This document shows positions 8,040 to 17,445 of a stretch of 64,000 nucleotides of DNA, piece after piece. Every line of letters begins with the position of its first letter. Within the stretch, counting starts at the first letter, position 1. The notes under the pieces were generated by a model. That model saw only the letters and a program-made list of their open reading frames with translations, ran no database searches and had not been told where the DNA came from. The stretch is from Paramoeba atlantica (lineage: Eukaryota; Discosea): positions 620,001-684,000 of the forward strand of contig CDRNVI010000040.1 in NCBI GenBank assembly GCA_977017575.1. Reading direction: 5' to 3'. A program made the translations under genes and the position numbers.

Positions 8040-10754
8040 ATGGAAGCATCTGAAAATTCAACACCACTTCCTAGCGTCGCACGTCTTGGCTCCTACATCC
8101 TGGACAATACTGTGGGCAGGGGTAGCTTCGGCAAGGTAAAGCTAGCTACTCATCTTCCTAGTGGTGAACAAGTCGCTATTAAAGTGATCAATAACGCAAA
8201 ATTTACGAATCACAAATCAATCCGTAAAATCAAGCGAGAGATAAAGATCCTTAAACTGTTCCAGCACCCTCACATTGTTCGGTTATACGAAGTGGTACCG
8301 ACTCAGAGCGATATCTTTCTTGTTCAGGAGTACGCCTCTGGTGGGGAACTTTATGATCATATTGTGAGTCACGGGAAATTCTCTGAGGCACAAGCACGCT
8401 ACTACTTTCAACAGCTCATAAGTGGGGTGGAATATTGCCATCATTTTCGCGTGGTTCACCGCGATTTAAAGCCTGAAAACTTACTCTTGGATGCTGCTGG
8501 TGATCTCAAACTTATAGACTTTGGGCTCTCTAATCTTATGCGGGATGGAGATTTTCTAGCCACGTCATGTGGTTCTCCGAACTACGCTGCTCCAGAAGTC
8601 ATCAGTGGAAAACTTTATGCAGGGCCCGAAGTGGACGTCTGGAGTTGTGGGATAATCCTTTTTGCTCTTCTGTGCGGCCACTTGCCCTTTGACGAGGAAT
8701 CGATCCCAGCCCTCTTCAACAAGATAAAGAAAGGAATCTTCACTGTACCAGGCTACGTTTCTCCAGCGGCCCACGACTTGCTTCTCTCAATGTTGCAAGT
8801 TGATCCTTTGAAACGATTAACAACTGTTCAGATTCGACAACACGCATGGTTCATCAAGAGTCTTCCCACATACCTCAATTGGGCTCCTCGACAGTGGGAA
8901 CGTCTCTACGAAGAGCTTGATATGACACTTGTACAACGCGTCGCAGAGGTGTTACGCATCTCCGTTGAACACGTAACCTACTGTCTCACAGATCGCATCG
9001 ATGGAGAAGTCTCCGTAACCTACTGCATCCTACGTGACCGACAACAGCAACAGAAACTCGCTACCTCACGTTCCCCACGTGAGTTTCCGACAATTAGCGC
9101 CACGGCCCGTGTCGAGCTTCGGGACACCGTCTCGGATCCCATTGCAATGAAACCTCCGATACGTACCGTCCCCCGTTCCTCCTCTCTTGCCTCTCTCGGG
9201 GGCGTAATCTCTCCTAAGGGAAAGGGAAAGACCTCCCCCTCCCCTGGACCCTCCAGCCTCTATCCCAGCACGTCCCCCGTGATGCACGCACTCTTAGGAA
9301 ACGCAAGCATGAAGAATCTCTACAACAACGCGCTTCCGGAAGCCATGGACAGTGTACCCCCGACACCCTCCAAAAGCAACCCCTCCACCGAGACCACAGC
9401 CTCACAGAGACCTCTCCAACCCGTCCAAGGGACAAAAGGTAAATCCGCCAACCCTCCCTCTCTCCACCTCGATGACACTCCCCCCATCCCTATCCCCCAA
9501 CACACTACCCTCCCCCACGACGCCGTAACCGAAACCTCCTCCACTCTCCCCATTACTACCCCTTTACCCTCCCCGTACTCCGCCACTACCACAACAACAA
9601 CAGCAACACCAACAACTACCCCTTCTCCTCAACCCCCAAGTGATTCTCCTTCTTCTTCTTCTTCTTCCCCCTCCTGCTCCCCTTCTCGTCTCCCTACCGC
9701 ACAACCCCCCGAGGGCACCAACACCCTCCCGGTCCCGCAGCCCCACCGGATTGGACGCGACCCCAACAACAGCAGCCACAACAACGACAACAGCAGCCAC
9801 AACAGCAGCAGCAGCAGCAGCAGCACACGACTCGCACCCCAACCCCCACCCCCCCGTACCCTCCCCCGTATGACCTTCTCGGTACAAGACGTGAAGAAGG
9901 CCTCCACGCTGTCCGCATCGTCGTCTTCCGCTCAACAACAACACAGTAGTAGTAGTGGCAGCAGTAGCAGCAGCCGTGCCCCTGTCACGCACGCCGCGGG
10001 GTCTACTCCCCCTTCTCAAGGCGTCGGCTACCCCCGTAGCGGCTCCTCCTCCTCCGGGAGTAGCTCCTCGTTCCACGTGGAAGGGGTCTTCCCCCCGGGG
10101 TCCGGGTTTGTCCACAGCTACCGTTGCGGGACCATCATGGGGGAGAGCGCCCAGCGCAGCGTGAGTGTGTCCGGGAGTGTGGCCCCGCTGGAGTCCCATT
10201 TCAGCCCCCAGGAGGTGTCGTTCCTGACCAAGTACCCGGTGGGGTGGCGACTGGGGTGTATGACGGACCTCGGTGCCGGGCAGGTGATGGGGGAGATCTA
10301 TGGCGTGCTGCGGGACCTGTCGATGGAGTGGCTGGTGAGGGGGAGTTTCTCGTTGCTGTGTCGCCCGTTGAGGGGGGAGGGGGAGGAGCAGGAGAGGTGG
10401 GGGGAGGAAGAGGGGGGGGAAACCGGGGAGGAGGGGATGGTGGCGACAGAGGGGAAATTTGCGGAGATGCGGGTGGGGAGTCGTGGGAATGGTTCCGAGG
10501 AGAACGTTGCGAAGACGCAGCGCTCCTCGAGTGACTCCATGGCTCACCTCTCGAGTCCGTTACTGGGCGAGGAGCACCCGACGAATGCGCAGATACCGCG
10601 GTTGGCGATCAAGATCACGCTGTACCGCTTACAGGATCGCCATGATTTGGGATACCTCATTGATCTGGCGTTGGTACCCAGTCAGGGCTCGGCGCTGGCA
10701 GCGATGAGACTGGCGACACAGATTTTATCATTGCTCGCTACACGGGTTGGATGA
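8040..10754 (+). CDS. AMPK/SNF1-type protein kinase catalytic (alpha) subunit
   Basis: A 904-residue energy-sensing Ser/Thr kinase. The kinase domain (about residues 15-275) has GRGSFGKV, VAIKV, catalytic H140-R141-D142, D160-F161-G162 and the activation loop LATSCGSPNYAAPE with the phosphorylatable T175, which is nearly diagnostic for AMPK/SNF1. An autoinhibitory UBA-like segment follows (about 297-345, VQRVAEVLRISVEHVTYCL). A long Ser/Pro/Thr linker (about 350-710) separates it from a C-terminal KA1-like alpha-CTD (GWRLGCMTDLG... VMGEIYGVLRDLSMEW... KITLYRLQDRHDLGYLIDL). The linker makes it far longer than the usual 550-650 residues. The alpha-CTD is interrupted by a Gly/Glu-rich insert coded by polypurine DNA near 10370-10440. 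I chose ATG 8040 because the frame just upstream opens with TTG. The C-rich to G-rich island inside it is listed separately. Confidence 0.92.
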   Translation: MEASENSTPLPSVARLGSYILDNTVGRGSFGKVKLATHLPSGEQVAIKVINNAKFTNHKSIRKIKREIKILKLFQHPHIVRLYEVVPTQSDIFLVQEYASGGELYDHIVSHGKFSEAQARYYFQQLISGVEYCHHFRVVHRDLKPENLLLDAAGDLKLIDFGLSNLMRDGDFLATSCGSPNYAAPEVISGKLYAGPEVDVWSCGIILFALLCGHLPFDEESIPALFNKIKKGIFTVPGYVSPAAHDLLLSMLQVDPLKRLTTVQIRQHAWFIKSLPTYLNWAPRQWERLYEELDMTLVQRVAEVLRISVEHVTYCLTDRIDGEVSVTYCILRDRQQQQKLATSRSPREFPTISATARVELRDTVSDPIAMKPPIRTVPRSSSLASLGGVISPKGKGKTSPSPGPSSLYPSTSPVMHALLGNASMKNLYNNALPEAMDSVPPTPSKSNPSTETTASQRPLQPVQGTKGKSANPPSLHLDDTPPIPIPQHTTLPHDAVTETSSTLPITTPLPSPYSATTTTTTATPTTTPSPQPPSDSPSSSSSSPSCSPSRLPTAQPPEGTNTLPVPQPHRIGRDPNNSSHNNDNSSHNSSSSSSSTRLAPQPPPPRTLPRMTFSVQDVKKASTLSASSSSAQQQHSSSSGSSSSSRAPVTHAAGSTPPSQGVGYPRSGSSSSGSSSSFHVEGVFPPGSGFVHSYRCGTIMGESAQRSVSVSGSVAPLESHFSPQEVSFLTKYPVGWRLGCMTDLGAGQVMGEIYGVLRDLSMEWLVRGSFSLLCRPLRGEGEEQERWGEEEGGETGEEGMVATEGKFAEMRVGSRGNGSEENVAKTQRSSSDSMAHLSSPLLGEEHPTNAQIPRLAIKITLYRLQDRHDLGYLIDLALVPSQGSALAAMRLATQILSLLATRVG
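9180..10540. other. GC-rich skew island 1 (C-rich then G-rich)
   Basis: Inside the kinase gene. From about 9180 to 9880 the + strand is dominated by C (CCC, TCC, ACC codons). From about 10080 to 10540 it is dominated by G (GGG, GTG, GAG, CTG), also inside the conserved alpha-CTD. The switch lies near 10,000. Flanking DNA is near 45 percent GC by eye. Confidence 0.8.
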
Positions 10755-11170
10755 CTGAGTTATTGAATAAGCATAGGCATGGCGTGCGGTGTCTTTTCTT
10801 TTGCTACAACTCTACTGTTTATAGTCATCAGGTTTTTGCACAGTTCCCTCATCGCGTGTTCTTTTTATAATTCAGTGGATTTATATAAGCCCTTGTGGGG
10901 AACTGGGGGATTCCTTTTTGTAAACGAGCTCATGAGTTTTCGATTACTACCGTTGCAACATGTTGTTTGCTCTATACTCCCGTAAAAAGTGTGTCATTGT
11001 AATACTTTCACAGCGCGCACTATACCATGTCACATTGATAAAGATAGTACATACATAAAAGCAATGTGAAATGGATTCTACCTACTTTACATACATACTT
11101 TTCTCATGATTTTTTAAACTGTAACTTATTACTCATAAAATCCTTAGTAATCCCCACACACCCACATTCC
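10755..11170. other. Intergenic, 416 bp, no gene seen
   Basis: AT-rich with T-runs. A 68-codon frame at 10779-10985 looks like chance. The in-frame stretch upstream of the deformylase ATG (11066-11170) opens with GTG and encodes nothing recognisable, so I treat it as leader. Confidence 0.4.
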
Positions 11171-11917
11171 ATGTTCGCCTTCTCCAAACTCCATACCGCG
11201 CCTCCACCCCCTCGTTTGCTTCCCATTCTTCAATACCCCACACGTGCTCTCCTGGGCACCCCCTCGAGCTTGCCCCAGGACGGGATTTACGCCTGCGGCG
11301 GCATCGGGTTCCAACAAAAGCTCCAGTCCCTGCTCCACACCCGTGCGCACTACGCCTACCCCTCCCTATCCGCTCCTCAAGTCGGGTGGGATGCCAAACT
11401 GTTTGTTGGATTCGACGCTACTCATTCCCTGCGAGCATTCATTCACCCCCGTGTGGTACACACCAGCCAGGAGACCTGCTGGACATGGGAGCCCTGTGCC
11501 TCCTGTGGGTTTCTGCTTCACTACATTGAACGACCCGCGGAGGTTAAACTGGAGGCAAGCAATGAGGTAGGGGTCAGGGAAGCCGTAACACTCAAGGGTA
11601 TGGCCGCACGTATGGCACTGCATGAAATGGATCACTTGGAGGGACGGTGTTACTACCAAAGGGTGCGGGATACACGTCATGCGGTGCCGTTTAGTGGATT
11701 TACGATCATGGAGCAGTGGCCTGTGGATTTTCCTTCCATCGAGGCCCGGAGTACCCAACTGTACTCGCTCTATCGTCCTCCCTATACGATACAGATGGAT
11801 TCACTTCCCGAGAGTAATTTTTTGTACCGCACTTTTGGGCAAGAGATTTATCCTGGAAAAGATGAAGACGAGCTCATGGCACAATACATGGCATTAGGCT
11901 CCGCGAAAGCTACATGA
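11171..11917 (+). CDS. PDF: Peptide deformylase, divergent (probably mitochondrial)
   Basis: A 248-residue metalloenzyme that removes the formyl group from N-formyl-methionine, expected to work on mitochondrial translation products. The N-terminus ILQYPTRALL matches the deformylase opening I-x-x-YP-x-x-x-LR. Motif 1 is LSAPQVGW. Motif 2, normally EGCLS, is E107-P-C109-A-S; the metal-ligand Cys is kept. Motif 3 is complete: H151-E-M-D-H155-LEG. A C-terminal extension of about 80 residues follows motif 3, as in eukaryotic type-3-like enzymes; trypanosomes carry two divergent deformylases. ATG 11171 is chosen because it directly precedes the family start; the frame extends upstream only with GTG. 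Activity is uncertain because of the altered motif 2. Confidence 0.85.
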   Translation: MFAFSKLHTAPPPPRLLPILQYPTRALLGTPSSLPQDGIYACGGIGFQQKLQSLLHTRAHYAYPSLSAPQVGWDAKLFVGFDATHSLRAFIHPRVVHTSQETCWTWEPCASCGFLLHYIERPAEVKLEASNEVGVREAVTLKGMAARMALHEMDHLEGRCYYQRVRDTRHAVPFSGFTIMEQWPVDFPSIEARSTQLYSLYRPPYTIQMDSLPESNFLYRTFGQEIYPGKDEDELMAQYMALGSAKAT

Positions 11918-12043
11918 CATGAACGAAAAACTTTTTATGAACTTGTGCATGTTATTTTTCTAGAATCGCGCAACCTAGTACACGTATGGTCAAAAAATGT
12001 TCTTTGTTTCGTAAAATACATACATACGTGTACAGATATACTG

Positions 12044-12121
12044 TGACCCCCCTTACTTCGCCTCCCCCCTTACTTCACCACATTTAGTCACTGGACGTGT
12101 GGTGAAGTAAGGGGGGTGTCA
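12044..12121. repeat. Short palindromic repeat, CCCCCCTTACTTC type
   Basis: Two left arms (TGACCCCCCTTACTTC and TCCCCCCTTACTTCACCACA) face one right arm (TGTGGTGAAGTAAGGGGGG) across a short centre. The whole would fold into a hairpin capped by the C/G run. Confidence 0.7.
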
Positions 12122-12935
12122 GATTTTTCCCCAGGCAACTTGCCACCTCTTTACACAGCCGGAGGGGTGCACTTCAACCGACCGTTACATCGGGGTAAGG
12201 CGAGGCAGAGCCACGCCCAGTGGTCTTCAAGGGGGCGACACTGATGGCGCACAAAGATCGATGCACAAAGGTTCTTGGTGCAACTTTCTTAATGAAGAAG
12301 ACGCTGTCATACCGGAATTTTAAACCACAGTCCGTTTTAACGTTCCGGGGGGGAATGTTCACTGCTACAGGAATGTTACGTAGCTGCAGGAATGATAACT
12401 TTTGAAGACTGTCTTGGGTTCGTCGACGCAACGGGCTGGTAGCAGCACGTTGTTGCCGCCTTGTACTAACGAAAACAGTTAGAGTACTTCGGCCTCGAAA
12501 CTTTCAAATCTATCTGTGAAGGGTCTGGCTTGCCAGTGACCGATCGGAGCAATACGGAATGATTTAGATTCATTGAACTATTTCTAATTCAGAACCGTTT
12601 TTTTCCATCTCAGTTTCATTATCGCTTTGATCATAAAGTTGCGCCACAGCGTCTTGTAGTTCTAAAATTCAAATTGGTGTTCAATAAGTTATATTCTGCG
12701 ACATCATTTAAATTTTACGATGTAAGAAATTTTCATGGGTCGAAAGTTAAAAACGCATCGGACATCGTGGACAAGCTAGAAGAAACATAAAATATAGAAT
12801 GTGCAACACGAGGCATTACAACACTCAAGAAAAAGAAATTATGCTCAATGTCGATAGCATAGTGTACTTCAATAATTTGAGGATTTCCGAGAGAACTATA
12901 AATTGATCGAACTTTGAATCGCTTATTCACCTCCC
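12122..12935. other. Intergenic between two related hairpins, 814 bp
   Basis: Bounded on both sides by CCCCTTACTTC-type hairpins, so this may be the body of one decayed element of about 960 bp (12044-13005). Open frames of 60-85 codons on either strand have no recognisable domain. I see no gene. Confidence 0.4.
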
Positions 12936-13005
12936 TTACTTCACCACTCCCCTTACTTCACCACAAAGTACGGGTTTTGGACCAAAAAGTGGGGGCTAAG
13001 TAAGG
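12936..13005. repeat. Short palindromic repeat, second CCCTTACTTC copy
   Basis: CTCCCTTACTTCACCAC and CCCCTTACTTCACCAC in tandem face GGGGGCTAAGTAAGGGGGG. It is related to 12044-12121, with the same arms and a diverged centre containing GGGTTTTGGACC. Confidence 0.65.
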
Positions 13006-13010
13006 GGGGA

Positions 13011-13312
13011 TAACGGTATGCACAAGTTTTTGGGGTTTGTGCATGTTAAGGGGGGGCGTAAGAGGGGGAGAACCAGCCCCCCCCCAAAAAAAAATGAATT
13101 GCGCCGCTTCGCGGCGCTTTTAGTTTCTGTGCGTTTTTCGAACGTACGTGGAGGTGAGACGTACACTGTTTTAGGAGGGGCAGTTTGATCACGAAAGCGA
13201 TATCTGGCCAAAATTTTACATCGCAGTAACCACATGGCCCTTGAAGCAGACAAATTGGTGGCTGACAGCAAACACGGTAAAATTTTTCTAAACCACATAC
13301 CCGTTTAACATA
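13011..13312. other. Repeat-rich spacer with a GC hairpin
   Basis: Contains G-runs and C-runs (13048-13085) and, at 13101-13117, the perfect hairpin GCGCCGC-TTC-GCGGCGC. Partial relatives of this hairpin occur near 14470 and 21998. No gene seen. Confidence 0.5.
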
Positions 13313-13376
13313 CCTATACCTTGGATAACATACCGGGGGGTATGTTATTTTGGCCCGCGACACTTAACATACCCCC
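13313..13376. repeat. Palindromic repeat ATAACATACC/GGTATGTTAT, copy 1
   Basis: GGATAACATACC meets its complement GGTATGTTAT through a short G-run. Single arms (TTTAACATACC and TTAACATACCCCCC) lie on either side. Same unit as at 17155-17222 and 17340-17390. Confidence 0.75.
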
Positions 13377-13602
13377 CCTCATCCCACGGCTTTTTTTGTG
13401 CAACGGTTTTTTGTACTGTTGCACAAAAAATCCAACCGTAAGATCACGTACCTTTTTAAACAAAATATTTCTTTTATGCATTTTTCGATGTATTTTGATA
13501 CGTTCTAGCATTTGGTACTACGTGCGGTACATCTTTAGATACAGGTTCTAACAGTGAAAGTGTTTTTCTTCTCTTTTATATTTCATTACCAGTCTACTTA
13601 AC

Positions 13603-13890
13603 ATGCCTATAAGTATGGAAAGCCATACTTGTGCCCTGATTGTTCACAATCTCCAAGTTTTTCATCGTCACGGCTGGAAAGGAAAATATCCTTCAATAAC
13701 TCCCGACAAAAAAGAAGAACTTGAAAAAGAGATCAAGGACCACCCCGCTCAGTCATCTCGATATCTAAACCCTTTCGAACCCAATAAAAAGCGGCTCCGA
13801 CGCGAAAATCCAAGAAGTGGATTGACCCAAACCTACACTGATATACTATACAGGGGCGAACAGAAATATTGCCCCCCGGCGGAAATTTGA
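13603..13890 (+). CDS. Hypothetical 95-residue ORF in repeat-rich DNA
   Basis: Codes for a basic protein whose middle, YPSITPDKKEELEKEIKDHP, is mildly reminiscent of the helix-turn-helix linker region of mariner/Tc transposases (a G-R-x-P-K-x-T-P-x-E type stretch). It ends directly at the left arm of the foldback element at 13893. It could be a transposase remnant, an orphan small gene or chance. No homologue is recognised; confidence is low. Confidence 0.25.
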   Translation: MPISMESHTCALIVHNLQVFHRHGWKGKYPSITPDKKEELEKEIKDHPAQSSRYLNPFEPNKKRLRRENPRSGLTQTYTDILYRGEQKYCPPAEI

Positions 13891-13892
13891 TT

Positions 13893-14358
13893 TTTTTATC
13901 CGTTTTTGCTCATCTTTGCAGCATTGGAGAGATCTCGCTTTCCTAGCGAAGGGCTTTGCCACCTTTTTTTCATAGGGACCCTCTGGGAACCCCTAGGGCC
14001 CAAAAACATGATTTTTAGCAAATTTTTATCCCCCACGTACATTTTTCCCTTTTGTGAAACTATGAAAACAAGACCTACAAACCCTAAACCCAAACTCCGA
14101 ATAGTATTAGAAAATGACGGCGGACATTCTGGGTACTAATCTACAAAGTTTAAATCACGTACTAGTTCTTACTGATGGGCATTTTCTGCATTTTCCCATG
14201 TAACTTTCAAAATCTGAGTTTGCTAAAATCTTGTTTTTGGTCGATTTTCGGGTCGCCGTATGAACCCCAGGGGGTCCCTATGAAAAAAAGGCGGCAAAGC
14301 CCTTCGCTAGGAAAACGGGATCTCTCCAATGCTGCAAGGATGAACAAAAACGGATAAA
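13893..14358. mobile_element. Foldback element with inverted arms of about 135 bp
   Basis: The left arm (about 13893-14025: TATCCGTTTTTGCTCATC, ..., GGAGAGATCTCGCTTTCC, ..., ATAGGGACCC) is repeated inverted at about 14218-14358. About 190 bp of unrelated sequence lies between. The arms are imperfect (roughly 85-90 percent by eye). A non-coding, foldback-type transposable element is the simplest reading. Confidence 0.75.
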
Positions 14359-14659
14359 AAATATATAGTGCTAGTTCAATGGGAGAATTCGAAGACATTA
14401 CCTTCAGCCAGATTGTAGTACAGGACGAATCTGAGTGACAACCCCTCTTCATCAGGTTTCGCAAACGTGAAAGATCGCGCCGCGAAGCAGCGCGAAAAAT
14501 AATTTGGTCCTTTTCAGCTAATTTTTTAATATTCCTATACCTCGTTATTCCTATACCCTCTTAATATTCCTACCAGGAATATTAACCCGGACAGTGGTTT
14601 AACTCGGTCTACTTTACCTACATGCAATTATCCTAGCGGCCGAGCCATTGAACCTTCTC

Positions 14660-14775
14660 AAAAAATGTCACAAAAACCTACACGAGCCTACACGAATCTA
14701 CACGGATTACCACGAACCTACACGTACCTACAAGCTCGTCACGCACCAATACGAACTTACACAGACCTACTGCAT
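14660..14775. repeat. Degenerate minisatellite, ACCTACACGA unit
   Basis: About nine imperfect copies of a 10-12 bp unit (CCTACACGA, TCTACACGG, CCTACACGT and similar). It does not match the TTAGGG telomere repeat. Confidence 0.65.
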
Positions 14776-14971
14776 ACTCTCCATTATTATTACGATTATT
14801 ATTACGATTTTTCTCGAGAGATCGTAACAATAAACTGCTTTCACATTATTATCACCACTTAAGACAAAAAAATCCCTTCTTTTATTTTATCACCCCATGC
14901 TGAGACAGAAGGCCGCAAAAAACACACGTTCCCCCAGTCAACCACTTCCGGTCCCCTAGAATAATGGCCGT

Positions 14972-15040
14972 TGTGGCTTGCACTGGCTGGCACAGGTTGA
15001 CACTGGCTGGCACAAGTTGGCACTGGCTTGCAGTGGCGGT
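14972..15040. repeat. Short minisatellite, CACTGGCTGGCACA unit
   Basis: Four to five imperfect copies of GCACTGGCTGGCACAGGTT-like units in tandem. Confidence 0.6.
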
Positions 15041-15264
15041 ATGCATGGGGTCCTATACGGTCTTTCGTATCACAAACTTCCAGTTGTAAAAAGCATATGA
15101 GGCAAATTCGGGTGTTTTTGGATCCGAAGAAGGGGGTCTCGGGTCGTCCAACAGGTACGTTTCTCTTTCTTAAAACTATCAGTTTATGGTGTTGCCTTTT
15201 ATTCTTTGCGAAACAAAGTTTTTCCAGAAAGTTTTTTGTCGGGCCAAATATTGGGCGAAATTCT

Positions 15265-15605
15265 ATTACAGTGCAGGGCTTTATTACGGGACGGGTTAAT
15301 TAAGGGACACCCCCCATCATGTCCAAAGTGTCCCGTAATTAACCGTCCCTTAATTCTCCATTTTGTTTTCTAAGGATTTCCTATACCTTTTTCTTTCAAT
15401 TACGTTCCTTTATTTAGCTTCTTTTCGTTCAGTTATCTTACAAATACACTTTTATGTGTGCCTAATAACTTGCGCGCTCTGTTGCTTGGACGCTACATTC
15501 GTAGTTCTTTTGTCCCATTCCAAAGGTATGACCCCACCCCCATATTGTCCCTTAAATACCCGTCCCGTAATTAAGCCGTCCCGTAATAACACCACGCACT
15601 GTAAT
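15265..15605. mobile_element. MITE, GGGACGG-type termini, copy 1
   Basis: A 341-bp non-coding element. The left end ATTACAGTGCAGGGC, TTTATTACGGGACGGG, TTAATTAAGGGAC is answered by the inverted right end GTCCCTTAAATACC, CGTCCCGTAATTAA, CACGCACTGTAAT. The middle carries CCCCCCATCATGTCC and a T-rich region. A second copy lies at 31301-31614. Confidence 0.8.
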
Positions 15606-15785
15606 ATAGAGTAGCGAAGGAGTAGTATCTCCCTCAATTAATGTTATTGTTATAACTTATAAGTGTGTCACCGGTATCTCCACATATTTAGACGCAAATC
15701 AGAGATTTAAAAGCACAGAGCCTTTTCAAGAAATTGGGTAAAAATAACCAAAACATCTCTATAACATCTCTATAATCATCATTGT

Positions 15786-17060
15786 ATGTACTTCGCTCTT
15801 AGCGAGGATTTTAGTCCGGATCACAAGCGGAGGCGGAGCGCTAAGGTTCGTGGTGCCCTATTTTCCCAAGAAATTGAGCTGCAACAATTCGTACGCTCAT
15901 TGGAGCGCCCTCCTCCTTGGAATGCCACAAAAGATGTTTGCTCTTGGTCGGGGGTGCATTGTAATAGTAGTCATATAGTCACCTCAATAAAGCTTCAGAG
16001 TTTGACCTTAACGGGAAACCTTACGTGGGGTTTCTTGCCTCGTTCCTTGAATGAGCTTGACGTCTCCATGAACCGTATCATGGGTCCTATAGAGACGGAG
16101 CTTCTTCCTCGAAATCTTCGAATCTTTAAAGTCTTTCTCAATCTTTTCGAGGGCACTTTTGATTTTTCTGCTTTAGGGAATGAATTGCTTGCTATCGATA
16201 TTTCTAGCAATCAACTACAAGGTGCGTTTTCCTTTAGCGATCTTCCACGTGAATTGGAGCTCCTAAAACTTTCGCATAATCAATTTTCGGGATCTTTTGA
16301 AGACTGGGATTCGTTGCCACCGAAAATGGAATGGCTCGATCTTCGAACAAATAGTTTTTTTGGAAATGTGTGCCTCGATAATTTATCTTCTGTTGTACCT
16401 CAGTTACTTTATCTCAACCTAGAAAACAATGGTTTTTATGGGTCTCTTGATTTGAGTAAGCTTCCCAAAGGCCTTCGAGAACTGTATCTAGGTATTAACC
16501 AGTTCAGCTCTCAGCTCTCGCTTGACACTCTACCCTCAACTCTTACTTGTCTACAATTGCAGAAGAATCACTTTGTTGGTCCGCTGAATCTATCATCTCT
16601 CCCACAGGACTTGGTCACACTTTCCGCAGAGTGCAACCGTTTCAGTGGTCCTTTGGAACTATGCAACTTGCCTCCTACTCTTGGCGCTCTTGACGTGAGC
16701 AAAAATACGTTTTCCGGGCCCCTTGACGTTACTCATCTTCCCGGAACTCTACAAGATGCGTATTTTCAACAAAATTGTTTCTCTGGTGATATTGACATTT
16801 CGTCACTCTCGGAGTCACTAGAAGTTCTTTCTGTAGCGGAAAACCGTTTGACAGGCCAGATAGACATGAATCATCTTCCGGCCTCACTACAAGTTCTTGA
16901 TCTTAGCTACAATTGCTTCAATGGGGAAATTCGTCTTGAAGTTCCGCCCACTCTGGAAACATTATGGCTCGCTGGTAACTACTTTACAGGGGAAATTAAA
17001 GCATCCTATTTAGAAGGCGTGGACATAAATTACGAAGAGACTTTCTTAAAAATAGTTTGA
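15786..17060 (+). CDS. Leucine-rich-repeat protein 1 (long member of a local family)
   Basis: A 424-residue protein. It opens with a basic stretch (HKRRRSAKVRG) and a plant-RLK-like LRR cap: LQQFVRSLERPPPWN..CSWSGVHCN, with two Cys that could pair. About a dozen repeats of 22-24 residues follow, consensus LP-x-x-L-x-x-L-x-L-x-x-N-x-F-S-G-x-I-D-L-x-x. Such all-LRR proteins are common, probably extracellular, in free-living kinetoplastids and other protists; function unknown. Unlike paralogue 5, no signal peptide is visible after the ATG, and the in-frame upstream sequence is stopped within 25 bases, so the 5' end may be decayed or the protein cytosolic. Four shorter paralogues lie at 51.6-62.7 kb. 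Confidence 0.8.
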   Translation: MYFALSEDFSPDHKRRRSAKVRGALFSQEIELQQFVRSLERPPPWNATKDVCSWSGVHCNSSHIVTSIKLQSLTLTGNLTWGFLPRSLNELDVSMNRIMGPIETELLPRNLRIFKVFLNLFEGTFDFSALGNELLAIDISSNQLQGAFSFSDLPRELELLKLSHNQFSGSFEDWDSLPPKMEWLDLRTNSFFGNVCLDNLSSVVPQLLYLNLENNGFYGSLDLSKLPKGLRELYLGINQFSSQLSLDTLPSTLTCLQLQKNHFVGPLNLSSLPQDLVTLSAECNRFSGPLELCNLPPTLGALDVSKNTFSGPLDVTHLPGTLQDAYFQQNCFSGDIDISSLSESLEVLSVAENRLTGQIDMNHLPASLQVLDLSYNCFNGEIRLEVPPTLETLWLAGNYFTGEIKASYLEGVDINYEETFLKIV

Positions 17061-17445
17061 AATGGGACCTACTATACGGTACTGTAGTGCGACTCCCCCA
17101 CGTAGAAAGAAGAATTAGAGCCACGGGGCAACCCCCCAGAGATACGTAAACCGGGGTAACATGATACCATACCGGGGGGTATGTTATCGTGAACAGGGGT
17201 GGATAACATACCCCCCCCTCTGGATTTTGGAGTTTGGGGGTCAATTTTTCTTAATTGAGACTTTTTTACATGTGTAGTACTGATCATTTTTTTTTGTTTT
17301 CTTATCAACATGAGCATTCAAGTACAGAGTTGCACAAACGTTAACATACCTGTAACACGATAACATACCGGGGGGGTATGTTATCCTGTAACACCGTTTA
17401 GTGTTGATTTTTTTCACACGATGCGATGTATATAATGTACTATAA
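17061..17445. other. Spacer carrying two palindromic repeats
   Basis: At 17155-17222 and 17340-17390 are two more copies of the ATAACATACC-G-run-GGTATGTTAT palindrome found at 13313. The first has an extra ATAACATACCCCCCCC arm to the right. No gene. The last 12 bases (AATGTACTATAA) are duplicated after the next element. Confidence 0.75.

Larger units (their letters stand above)
14359..15264. other. Gene-free spacer with short tandem repeats
   Basis: Includes degenerate TATTCCTATACC repeats (about 14525-14575) and the two minisatellites listed separately. A run of TTATTATTACGATTATTATTACG lies near 14780-14810. No supported gene. Confidence 0.5.

Noticed and set aside
9564-10547. A 327-codon reverse-strand open frame inside the kinase gene
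   Set aside because: It is a by-product of C/G-biased third positions in skew island 1. The + strand reads a conserved kinase alpha-CTD, while the reverse product is Pro/His/Gly-rich nonsense. The same holds for reverse frames at 45873-46958 and 49406-50128 and for the + strand frame at 45637-46827.
14660-14775. Interstitial telomere repeat
   Set aside because: The unit ACCTACACGA does not match CCCTAA-type repeats.
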